Below are positions 16,511-24,503 of a stretch of DNA of 64,000 nucleotides, one piece after another. Source of the DNA: JAPHSX01 sp039714395 (GTDB taxonomy: Bacteria > Pseudomonadota > Gammaproteobacteria > Thiohalomonadales > Thiohalomonadaceae); assembly GCA_039714395.1 (NCBI GenBank), contig JBDLJH010000008.1, positions 62,001 to 126,000 on the forward strand. The letters are read 5' to 3'. Position 1 is the stretch's first letter, and each line of letters opens with the position of its first letter. The notes beneath the pieces are model-generated. The model did not search any database and was not told where the DNA came from. It saw only the letters and a program-made list of their open reading frames with translations. Position numbers and translations under genes: made by a program.

Positions 16511-18973
16511 TTAACCGTTAGCAACGACCTTGTCGTCATCGCTGTTAAAAGTTTTCATCGGCACGAACTGCAGGCGGTGTTCATCTTTCGACAGCTCGTT
16601 CCATGGGTCGTTCTGCGCGATCTCCTGCGAGACCAGGAAGCGTGCATTGAGTGCCTTGCGGTTCTCGGCATCATCGACAATGCGCTCCTTCACATAGTTG
16701 AGGCCAACCCGCTCGATCCACGGGGCGGTACGTTCCAGGTAGCGCGCCTGTTCACGATAGAGCTGCATGAAGGCACCGGCATACTCCAGCACTTCATCAT
16801 CGGTCTCGACGCGTGCCAGCAGATCGGTCACGCGCACCTTGATGCCGCCATTACCGCCGACATGTAGCTCGTAACCGGAATCAACTGCGACCACGCCGAA
16901 ATCTTTAATTGTCGCCTCGGCGCAGTTACGTGGGCAGCCGGAGACGGCCATCTTGAATTTGTGTGGAGTCCAGGAGGCCCAGCTCAGCCTCTCAAGTGCG
17001 ATACCCATGCCGACCGAGTCCTGGGTGCCGAAGCGACAGTACTGTGATCCTATGCAGGTTTTTACGGTACGCAGTGCCTTGCCGTAGGCGTGGCCGGAGA
17101 CCATGCCGGCGGCATTGAGGTCTTTCCACATCTCGGGCAGGTGCTCTTTCTTCACGCCCACCAGGTCGATACGCTGACCACCGGTCACCTTCACCATCGG
17201 CACGTCATATTTGTCCGCGGCATCGGCGATGGCGCGAAGTTCGGTCGGGTTAGTGATGCCGCCCCACATGCGCGGCACTACGGTGTAGGTACGGTCTTTC
17301 TGGATATTGCCGTGTACCCGCTCGTTGATGAAGCGTGACTGCGGGTCGTCCTGTGCCTGCTCGGGCCAGCTGGAGATAAGGTAGTAGTTGAGAGCCGGAC
17401 GACAGGTCGGGCAGCCGTTGGGGGTGCGCCAGTCGAGTTTAGTAAACACCGCATCCATCGAGGTGAGCTCATCGGCGCGAATTGTCTCGCGTACCTGATC
17501 GTGACTGTGGTCGGTGCAGGGGCACATCGGTTTGACCTTGGGATGCGAGAGATCGGTACCGACGGTGGCGGCAAGGATCTGCTCGACCAGACCGCTACAG
17601 CCGCCGCAGGAGGCCGAGGCCTTGGTGTGCGCCTTCACCTCGTCCAGGGTAAACAGACCTTCGCTGGTGATCGCTTTAACGATGTCGCCCTTGGTGACGC
17701 CGTTACAGCCGCAGACCTCGGCGTCGTCAGACATGTTCATTACGGCGTTATTGCCGCCGTGACCGGAGTCGGCGGTATCGCCCTGGCCGAACATCAGGGT
17801 ATCGCGGAAGGCACTGACATCGGAGCCATCGCGCATAAGCTGGAAGTACCAGGGGCCATCCATAGTTGAGCCATAGAGTACAGCACCGAGGATGCGGTTA
17901 TCTTTCAGTACCACCTTTTTATAGATGCCCTTCGAGGGGTCGCGGTAGATAATGCGCTCGCACTCATCGTCACCGTGAAAATCACCGGCGGAGAAGAGGT
18001 CGACACCGGTCACCTTCAATTTGGTGGAGGTGATAGAGCCCTCGTAGCGACCGTAGCCGAGTTGGGCCAGGTGGTTGGCACAGACCTTGGCCATTTCGAA
18101 TAGCGGTGCGACCAGGCCATAACACTGGTTGCGGTGCTGCACACACTCACCGACGGCGTAGGTGCGGGGGTCGTAGGTCTGCATGGTGTCGTTGACCACG
18201 ATACCGCGACCGCAGTAGATACCCGCCGATTCGGCTAGGGCGATGTTGGGACGGATACCGACGGCCATCACCACCAGGTCGGCTGTGATCTCACGGCCAT
18301 CCTCAAAGGCAACGGCCTGCACACGCTTGCGGCCGATGAGCTCCCTGGTCGATGCGCCCATCAGGAACTCAACACCGCGCTCTTCAAGCTCTTTTTGCAG
18401 CAGCACACCCGCTTCAGAATCGAGCTGTTGCTCCATCAGCGTGTCGCCAATATGTACCACGCGCACCTTCATGCCGTGCTTCTGCAGACCATTGGCCGCC
18501 TCAAGCCCCAGCAGGCCGCCGCCGATCACGACCGCATGTTTATACTTCTTCGCCGACTCGATCATGGTCTCAACATCGGCGACATCACGGAAGCCGATCA
18601 CCCCTTCCAGCTCGTGACCGGGAACCGGCAGGATGAAGGGGTTGGAGCCGGTGGCGAGTAGCAGGCGGTCGTACGCAGCCTCGGTACCGTCATCGGCAAT
18701 GACAATGCGCTTTTTGCGATCAATCTTTACGATGGTCTTACCGGTGTGCAGGGTGATGTTGTGCTCGGCGTACCACTCCGGGGTATTAAGGATGATCTCA
18801 TCCAGTGTGGTCTCACCGGTGAGCATCGGCGAGAGCATGATGCGATTGTAGTTGCCGTAGGGCTCGGCACCGAAGACGGTGATGTCGTAACTTTCGGGGC
18901 TGATCTTCAGTAGCTCCTCAAGGGTGCGCACTCCGGCCATGCCGTTACCAATCAGTACAAGTCTCTCTTTCAT
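16511..18973 (-). CDS. nirB: Nitrite reductase (NADH) large subunit NirB
   Basis: 820 residues reducing nitrite to ammonium with NADH. Domains in order: FAD-binding pyridine nucleotide oxidoreductase (VLIGNGMAGVRTLEELL at the start, NAD site VVIGGGLLGLEAANGL near 150), a BFD-like [2Fe-2S] domain (CGCNGVTKGDIV then CGGCSGLVEQIL, about residues 425-475), an additional Cys-rich segment (CPCTDHSH, NGCPTCRP), and the sulfite/nitrite reductase half with siroheme-[4Fe-4S] ligands TCIGSQYCRFG and GCPRNCAEA near 690. The length is typical. A sigma-54 promoter lies about 50 bases upstream of its start, so nitrogen limitation is the likely inducer. Confidence 0.96.
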   Translation of the reverse strand: MKERLVLIGNGMAGVRTLEELLKISPESYDITVFGAEPYGNYNRIMLSPMLTGETTLDEIILNTPEWYAEHNITLHTGKTIVKIDRKKRIVIADDGTEAAYDRLLLATGSNPFILPVPGHELEGVIGFRDVADVETMIESAKKYKHAVVIGGGLLGLEAANGLQKHGMKVRVVHIGDTLMEQQLDSEAGVLLQKELEERGVEFLMGASTRELIGRKRVQAVAFEDGREITADLVVMAVGIRPNIALAESAGIYCGRGIVVNDTMQTYDPRTYAVGECVQHRNQCYGLVAPLFEMAKVCANHLAQLGYGRYEGSITSTKLKVTGVDLFSAGDFHGDDECERIIYRDPSKGIYKKVVLKDNRILGAVLYGSTMDGPWYFQLMRDGSDVSAFRDTLMFGQGDTADSGHGGNNAVMNMSDDAEVCGCNGVTKGDIVKAITSEGLFTLDEVKAHTKASASCGGCSGLVEQILAATVGTDLSHPKVKPMCPCTDHSHDQVRETIRADELTSMDAVFTKLDWRTPNGCPTCRPALNYYLISSWPEQAQDDPQSRFINERVHGNIQKDRTYTVVPRMWGGITNPTELRAIADAADKYDVPMVKVTGGQRIDLVGVKKEHLPEMWKDLNAAGMVSGHAYGKALRTVKTCIGSQYCRFGTQDSVGMGIALERLSWASWTPHKFKMAVSGCPRNCAEATIKDFGVVAVDSGYELHVGGNGGIKVRVTDLLARVETDDEVLEYAGAFMQLYREQARYLERTAPWIERVGLNYVKERIVDDAENRKALNARFLVSQEIAQNDPWNELSKDEHRLQFVPMKTFNSDDDKVVANG

Positions 18974-19023
18974 CGCATCAATTCCCAGTTAACAGTGGTT
19001 CAGTCATGTTCCCTTTCTCATAG

Positions 19024-19040
19024 AGCAAGGGGTGTGCCAT
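19024..19040 (-). promoter_or_regulatory. Sigma-54 promoter for nirBD
   Basis: On the minus strand the sequence reads TGGCACACCCCTTGC: GG at -24 and GC at -12 separated by exactly 10 bases, close to the consensus TGGCAC-N5-TTGC. Predicted start of transcription is near 19013, about 40 bases before the nirB ATG. Confidence 0.8.
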
Positions 19041-19112
19041 GCGAGAAACACCCAGAAAATGCGCTTTTCAGACGAAAGGCCTCTGTTTTTAGTCTGGGAG
19101 TCGAGGCTTTGC

Positions 19113-19127
19113 GCACCATTTCAGTGC
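19113..19127. promoter_or_regulatory. NtrC-type enhancer site between nirB and narK
   Basis: GCACC, five bases, AGTGC: one mismatch from the NtrC dyad GCACC-N5-GGTGC. It sits about 95 bases from the nirB sigma-54 promoter and about 180 bases from the narK one, a workable distance for an enhancer serving both. Confidence 0.6.
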
Positions 19128-19296
19128 CATCGCTGCTTGGTGTGCGCTGAAAGTGAGCGAGAAAGAATCCCGCTTTCGATGCACGACAGGGAGGGTTGCA
19201 CCATGGGCGTACTCGAACAGCGTATACCGTGTTGCTAAGCGGGGGGGGATGGTGATTGTTTTCATATATATGGAGTGGCTGATCCAGAATTTTAAG

Positions 19297-19312
19297 TTGG
19301 CGCGGTAATTGC
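19297..19312 (+). promoter_or_regulatory. Sigma-54 promoter for the narK-type transporter
   Basis: TTGGCGCGGTAATTGC has GG and GC separated by exactly 10 bases, a good sigma-54 -24/-12 element. Predicted transcription starts near 19324, about 37 bases before the transporter ATG. Confidence 0.8.
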
Positions 19313-19360
19313 GAAAGGAGTGTGGTTATTGTAGATACTCCAACTAGGGAGACGGGTTCA

Positions 19361-20830
19361 ATGTCGGACACAAAAATAAATTTATTCTCATTCAGTGGTA
19401 AGGAGCGCATTCTTCACCTCTCATGGTTTGCTTTCTTTCTAACCTTTGTCGTCTGGTTCAGCCATGCACCGTTGATGGCTTCGATTCGCGATACCTTCGG
19501 TCTGAGTGATCAGGAGGTGAAGGCGCTGTTGATCCTTAACGTGGCGCTGACGATTCCGGCACGAATCATCATCGGCATGCTGGTCGATGCCTTCGGGCCT
19601 CGTCGCATCTACTCCTTCCTGCTGTTTGTCTCCAGCTTTCTCTGTTTCGGCTTCGCCTTTGCCGATGATTATGAAACGCTGGCACTGATGCGCTTCCTGC
19701 TCGGTTTTGTCGGTGCCGGTTTTGTTATCGGTATTCGCATGATCTCTGAGTGGTTCCCTGCCAAGCAGGTCGGTCTGGCCGAGGGTATCTACGGCGGCTG
19801 GGGTAACTTCGGTTCCGCCGCCGCGGCCCTGACGCTGCCGACGCTGGCCCTGTGGTACGGCGGCGATGAGGGCTGGCGTTATGCGGTCGCCACCACCGGT
19901 GTGATGATCCTGCTCTACTCGGTCGTTTACTTCTTCTCCGTATCAGACACCCCGAAGGGCTCTACCTACTTTAAGCCGAAAAAGAATGGCGGCATGGAGG
20001 TCTCCAGCAAGGCGGACTTTTACCTCTATCTGGCAATGAATATCCCGCTCTATGCGGCACTGGCGGTACTGAACTGGAAGCTTGGCCCGAACAACCTGGG
20101 TATGCTGGGAGATGCGACAAGCACCTTGATCTATACGGTTCTGATTGGTCTCTATATCTTCCAGACCGTTCGAATTTATCAAATCAACAAACACGTATTT
20201 GAAGGCCCGGTGCCGGAGATCGACCGTTACAAATTCAAGCAGGTAGCCGTTCTTGATTTGGCCTACTTCGTTACCTTCGGTTCCGAGTTGGCCGTGGTCT
20301 CTATGTTGCCGCTATTCTTCATGGACACCTTCGACCTCTCCATCATTCAGGCCGGTATGCTCGCCTCGGGTTATGCCTTTATGAATCTGGTGGCGCGTGC
20401 CTCGGGTGGTCTCGCCTCCGATAAGATTGGTCGCAAAAAGTCGATGATGATTCTTATCGCGGGTCTCGCGGTCGGTTACTTCGTGATGAGCCAGATCACC
20501 TCCGAGTGGCCAATTATGCTGGCGGTACTGGCGACCATGGCTTGCTCCTTCTTTGTCCAGTCGGGCGAGGGTGCCGTGTTTGCCATGGTGCCATTGGTGA
20601 AGCGTCGTATGACCGGCCAGATCGCCGGCATGGCGGGTGCCTACGGTAACGTCGGTGCGGTGACCTTCCTTACCGTGCTCTCCTTTGTCTCGCCCGCCAC
20701 CTTCTTTATGGTGATTGGCGGCGCGGCCATCGTGATCTTCCTAGCCGTGGCATTTTTCCTTGAGGAGCCAGCGGGGCAGATGGCCGAGGTGCTGCCCGAT
20801 GGTACCGTGCAGATGATTGAGGTGACTTAA
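19361..20830 (+). CDS. Nitrate/nitrite transporter, MFS (NarK/NasA type)
   Basis: 489 residues with about 12 membrane helices. Both nitrate-signature segments of the NNP family are present: GGWGNFGSAAAALTLP near residue 147 and GAYGNVGAVTFLTVL near 440. Conserved arginines (RFLLGFVGAGFVIGIR) fit nitrate binding. ATG at 19361 has a strong AGGGAG upstream; in-frame codons to 19322 are leader. The sigma-54 promoter and divergent nirBD make an assimilatory role (nitrate or nitrite uptake) most likely. No assimilatory nitrate reductase gene is in the window. Confidence 0.93.
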   Translation: MSDTKINLFSFSGKERILHLSWFAFFLTFVVWFSHAPLMASIRDTFGLSDQEVKALLILNVALTIPARIIIGMLVDAFGPRRIYSFLLFVSSFLCFGFAFADDYETLALMRFLLGFVGAGFVIGIRMISEWFPAKQVGLAEGIYGGWGNFGSAAAALTLPTLALWYGGDEGWRYAVATTGVMILLYSVVYFFSVSDTPKGSTYFKPKKNGGMEVSSKADFYLYLAMNIPLYAALAVLNWKLGPNNLGMLGDATSTLIYTVLIGLYIFQTVRIYQINKHVFEGPVPEIDRYKFKQVAVLDLAYFVTFGSELAVVSMLPLFFMDTFDLSIIQAGMLASGYAFMNLVARASGGLASDKIGRKKSMMILIAGLAVGYFVMSQITSEWPIMLAVLATMACSFFVQSGEGAVFAMVPLVKRRMTGQIAGMAGAYGNVGAVTFLTVLSFVSPATFFMVIGGAAIVIFLAVAFFLEEPAGQMAEVLPDGTVQMIEVT

Positions 20831-20906
20831 GGGTATTTTCTGCTTAGGTATTTATGGTGGAAGTGCGAGTTGATTCCTGTCGGCTCGTACTTTTGCGCTT
20901 TAGACC

Positions 20907-20982
20907 GTAGGGTGGGCAGGTTTCTTTGCCCACGCGTGAACGTTGAGCACTCCGCGTGGGCAAAAAATCCTGCCCACCCTAC
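20907..20982. repeat. Long inverted repeat (REP/MITE-like palindromic element)
   Basis: Two 30-base arms (20907-20936 and 20953-20982) around a 16-base centre. The outer GTAGGGTGGGCAGG / CCTGCCCACCCTAC and inner TTTGCCCACGCG / CGCGTGGGCAAA pair almost perfectly. The GTAGGGTGGGCA end is a familiar dispersed palindromic element in proteobacteria, often mobilised by RAYT-type transposases. It lies between narK and the kinase gene and could also terminate or stabilise the narK transcript. Confidence 0.85.
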
Positions 20983-21023
20983 CTGAGATTGTGAAGTTCC
21001 TATTTAGGTTAAGCTAGACAGCT

Positions 21024-22724
21024 ATGAAACTATCCATCACACACGGTCAGGCGAGTATCGCCGGGGTTAAGGAGGAGAACGAGGATGCCTGCGGTTTCCT
21101 GCTGCCCGATGGCCCCCTGCTGAACACCAAGGGGGCGGTGGCGGTGATTGCCGATGGCATGAGTGCCGCCGAGGCGGGCGGTGTTGCCAGTAAGGCCTGT
21201 GTGCAGGGTTTCCTGAGCGACTACTTCAGCACACCCGAGAGCTGGTCGGTAAAGAGTTCGGCACAGAAGGTATTGGCGGCGCTTAACCGCTGGCTCTATG
21301 GCAATGGCCAACGGGAGTTTGGCACCAATAAGGGAATGGTGACGACCTTTTGTGCGGTGGTGTTTAAATCCAATACCGCCCACCTGTTTCATGTGGGGGA
21401 TAGCCGCATCTACCGTTTGCGCGGTGATGACTTTGAACCGCTGACCCGTGACCACCGGGTAGAGGTGAGCGATGAGAAGAGCTACCTTTCGCGAGCGATG
21501 GGGATCGAACTGCATATCGATATTGACTATCGTACGGTATCACTGGAGGAGGGTGACCGTTTTGTTCTGTTGACCGATGGGGTACATGAGTTCCTGTCCG
21601 ATCAGGAGATCAAACAAATCGTGCTGGAAGGGGAAGGCAGTCTGGAGGTGGTTGCCGATCAGGTTATTCAAAGCGCCCTTGGTCGAAACAGCAACGATAA
21701 TTTAAGTTGCCTGATCGTCCGTGTTGAGAGCGTACCGGATAAGGATGAGATGGAGTTCTATCGTACTCTGACCCGGCTGCCGTTCCCACCGTCCCTGGCA
21801 GCGGGAATGATTATCGATGGTTACCGCATCGTCCGTGAACTCTTTGCCAACAAACGCACTGAAGTTTTTCTGGTCGAGGATGAGGTAACCGAAGAGCAGA
21901 TGGTTCTCAAAGCGCCCTCGGTAAATTATCAGGACGACCCGGATTACATTAACCAGTTTCTACACGAAGAGTGGGCCGGTCGCCGTATCAATAACCCGCA
22001 TGTGTTAAAGGTGATCGAGCAGAAACGGCCACGTCGGTTCCTCTATTACCTGACGGAATATATTGAGGGTCGACAGTTACGACAGTGGTTGAACGACAAT
22101 CCCTCTCCATCGCTAATCCAGGTGCGTGATATTATCGGCCAGATCGCCAGGGGACTACGAGCCTTTCATCGCCTGGAGATGATTCACCAGGATCTGAAAC
22201 CTGAAAATATTTTGATCGACAATGATGGCACCGTAAAGATTATTGATCTCGGTTCTACCAAGATCGCGGGTATTGAGGAGATAGCCACCCCGCTTGAAAG
22301 TGGTAAGCTGCTGGGTACCGTTAACTACACCGCACCAGAATTCCACCGGGGCGAGCTGGCGAGCAATCGTTCTGATATATTTTCACTCGGTGTGATCGCT
22401 TACGAGATGCTGACCGGTAGCCTTCCCTACAGTAAACCACTGACACCAAGAAACCTGAAGCAGGTGCGTTACATCTCTGCCCGGCAGCATAATTCAGAGC
22501 TCCCCCTCTGGATGGACAGGGCGCTGGAGAAGGCGGTTCGCCTGGATGCGGAACGACGATACGGAAAACTATCAGAATTTACCCACGATCTCAGTCAACC
22601 CAACCCCGACTTTTTGCGTCAGGAACGCCCCCCTTTGTTGGAGCGTAACCCCATCGCCTTCTGGCGCGGGCTTTCTATTTTACTGTTGCTGATTAACTTG
22701 TGGTTACTGGCTCAGCTGGTATAG
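21024..22724 (+). CDS. PP2C phosphatase - Ser/Thr protein kinase fusion with C-terminal membrane anchor (566 aa)
   Basis: Residues 1-235 are a PP2C-type phosphatase with metal-binding acids in VIADGMS (D44), HVGDSR (D126), LLTDGV (D185) and NDN (225-227). Residues about 265-525 are a protein kinase with VLK (K296), catalytic loop HQDLKPEN (388-395), metal motif DLG instead of DFG (408-410) and TAPEF. The catalytic loop has Q before D (non-RD). The usual glycine-rich loop is replaced by RELFANKRTEVF. A helix at residues 547-565 anchors the C-terminus. The same fusion sits beside nitrate-assimilation genes in Pseudomonas aeruginosa (between nirB and nasA, from memory), so a regulatory role in nitrate assimilation is likely but unproven. 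Confidence 0.92.
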   Translation: MKLSITHGQASIAGVKEENEDACGFLLPDGPLLNTKGAVAVIADGMSAAEAGGVASKACVQGFLSDYFSTPESWSVKSSAQKVLAALNRWLYGNGQREFGTNKGMVTTFCAVVFKSNTAHLFHVGDSRIYRLRGDDFEPLTRDHRVEVSDEKSYLSRAMGIELHIDIDYRTVSLEEGDRFVLLTDGVHEFLSDQEIKQIVLEGEGSLEVVADQVIQSALGRNSNDNLSCLIVRVESVPDKDEMEFYRTLTRLPFPPSLAAGMIIDGYRIVRELFANKRTEVFLVEDEVTEEQMVLKAPSVNYQDDPDYINQFLHEEWAGRRINNPHVLKVIEQKRPRRFLYYLTEYIEGRQLRQWLNDNPSPSLIQVRDIIGQIARGLRAFHRLEMIHQDLKPENILIDNDGTVKIIDLGSTKIAGIEEIATPLESGKLLGTVNYTAPEFHRGELASNRSDIFSLGVIAYEMLTGSLPYSKPLTPRNLKQVRYISARQHNSELPLWMDRALEKAVRLDAERRYGKLSEFTHDLSQPNPDFLRQERPPLLERNPIAFWRGLSILLLLINLWLLAQLV

Positions 22725-22775
22725 GGAATTATCGTCTAATTTAGAATTTTCTTGTTTCGATTATCCGGTGCGGGC

Positions 22776-24383
22776 CTATATGCCAGGGATCTTAGATATA
22801 TCGACGCTGTCTAGCTGTTCTGGTGAGAGGTAGGTGTCGGCGTACTGCTGGTATAGGCCCTCCCGAATAAAGAGTTCGAACAGGTCAGGATCGATATGTT
22901 GATCCTGCTTCATTAAACCGAGTATGCGAATGGATTCGGAGAGCTTTTTTCCATCTTTGTAGGGACGGTCCTTGGCAGTGAGTGCCTCAAAAATATCGGC
23001 AATGGCCATGATGCGTGCCTGTACCGACATCTGATCGCTAGTGAGCCCGCGCGGGTAGCCAGTGCCATCGATTTTTTCGTGGTGGCCACCGGCAAACTCA
23101 GGCACATTGCGCAGGTTCTTGGGGAAGGGTAGGGCTTCAAGCATTTTTATAGTGACGACGATATGGTTATTGATGATCCCCCGTTCTTCGCTGGTAAGGG
23201 TGCCCCTGGTGATGGCGAGATTATAAATCTCGTTGTCGCTGAGTAAGGTCTCTTGTTTGCCATTGTGTTGCCAATGGCGCTGACCGATCTCCCTCACGCG
23301 TTGCTGATCTTCTGCAGACATGAACTCACCGCCGGTGTTGCAGTGGTGGAGGAAGTCAAGTTCATCGTTTAGCAGGTGAATAGTTTGTTCATACTTCTGG
23401 GTTGCAGCTAGCCTCTCTTTTACGCTGTCACTCTTCAACTGGCGTTTAAGCATTACAATTTCGGCATCGCGCTTGAGGAGCTCAATGCGGGTGCTGACGC
23501 TATCGATGCGATCGTAGATGGTTTCCAGTTTGGTTGATTTGTCTATTATGGCCTCAGGTGTAGTGATCTTTCCGCAGTCGTGTAACCAGGCAGCCATACG
23601 TAGTTCGTAGCGGTCATCCTCGCTCATGCTGAACTCTTTGAAGGGGCCACTCTCAGTTTTGTGGGCGGCCTCGGCCAGTGCCATAGTCAGTTCAGGTACG
23701 CGTTTGCAGTGACCTCCTGTATAGGGGGATTTCTCATCGATGGCGGTGGCGATGAGCTGAATCAAAGACTCCAGTAGTTCTTTTAAGTCGTTAATAAGGT
23801 GGCGGTTGGTCAGGGCGATGGCTGCCTGAGAGGCGAGTGACTCGGCCAGTCGTTGTGCGGTCTCGCTAAAGGGGATGATAGTGCCATCCCCTTCGTCCTG
23901 GGCGTTAAGTAGTTGAAGTACGCCAATGATCACCCCCTCGTGATCCTTCATCGGCACAGTGAGAAATGAAGTAGATCGATAGCCGGTTTTTGTATCGAAT
24001 TTTTTGGTGCCTGAGAAGTCGAAGCCCTCGGCATCATAGGCATCGGGGATGTTGACGGTGCTGTCGTTGAGCACCGCGTGGGTGACCACCATCTTTTCGT
24101 TGGGTTGGCCCTTTGTATCGTAGAGTGGGATAGGAGCGAAGGGGATAGGCTTACCTGTGGTACCGCCCATGGCGAAGTTGAGGGAGTCGGTGTGAACGAT
24201 TTCCATCTTTACCGTGCTGTCTTCCTGCACCGAGTAAAGAGTGCCACCGTCGGCATTGGTTAATGCCTTGGCCCCGAGCAGAATCATCTCCAGCAAGCGC
24301 TCGGTGTCGCGTTCTGCCGAGAGGGCGATGCCGATCTCGGTTAGTTTTTCGATGTGGTGTAGCATTTGCCCCTCTTCCGGCAT
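22776..24383 (-). CDS. GAF / HD-GYP domain protein, probable cyclic-di-GMP phosphodiesterase (535 aa)
   Basis: Residues about 10-195 are a GAF sensor domain (GTLYSVQEDSTVKMEIV, FLTVPMKDHEGVIIGVLQLLN). After a helical linker comes an HD-GYP domain: WLHDCGK (H268, D269) and HHEKIDGTGYP (434-444), both intact, so phosphodiesterase activity is expected. There is an insertion of about 110 residues between the HD and GYP halves (about 283-395), predicted helical and charged, which ordinary HD-GYP domains lack. The ATG at 24383 follows AGGAG by 7 bases. The protein is cytoplasmic. The signal is unknown. Confidence 0.9.
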   Translation of the reverse strand: MPEEGQMLHHIEKLTEIGIALSAERDTERLLEMILLGAKALTNADGGTLYSVQEDSTVKMEIVHTDSLNFAMGGTTGKPIPFAPIPLYDTKGQPNEKMVVTHAVLNDSTVNIPDAYDAEGFDFSGTKKFDTKTGYRSTSFLTVPMKDHEGVIIGVLQLLNAQDEGDGTIIPFSETAQRLAESLASQAAIALTNRHLINDLKELLESLIQLIATAIDEKSPYTGGHCKRVPELTMALAEAAHKTESGPFKEFSMSEDDRYELRMAAWLHDCGKITTPEAIIDKSTKLETIYDRIDSVSTRIELLKRDAEIVMLKRQLKSDSVKERLAATQKYEQTIHLLNDELDFLHHCNTGGEFMSAEDQQRVREIGQRHWQHNGKQETLLSDNEIYNLAITRGTLTSEERGIINNHIVVTIKMLEALPFPKNLRNVPEFAGGHHEKIDGTGYPRGLTSDQMSVQARIMAIADIFEALTAKDRPYKDGKKLSESIRILGLMKQDQHIDPDLFELFIREGLYQQYADTYLSPEQLDSVDISKIPGI

Positions 24384-24503
24384 TGCTTAACTCCTGACTG
24401 TGGCCAAAATTCTGGCTGTGAGTATAACCTGCTGGCCCTGATTTATGTGTGAACGTCATCTCTATACGATTAACTCACTGTCAACCTGGTTAGTTTCAAG
24501 TAG

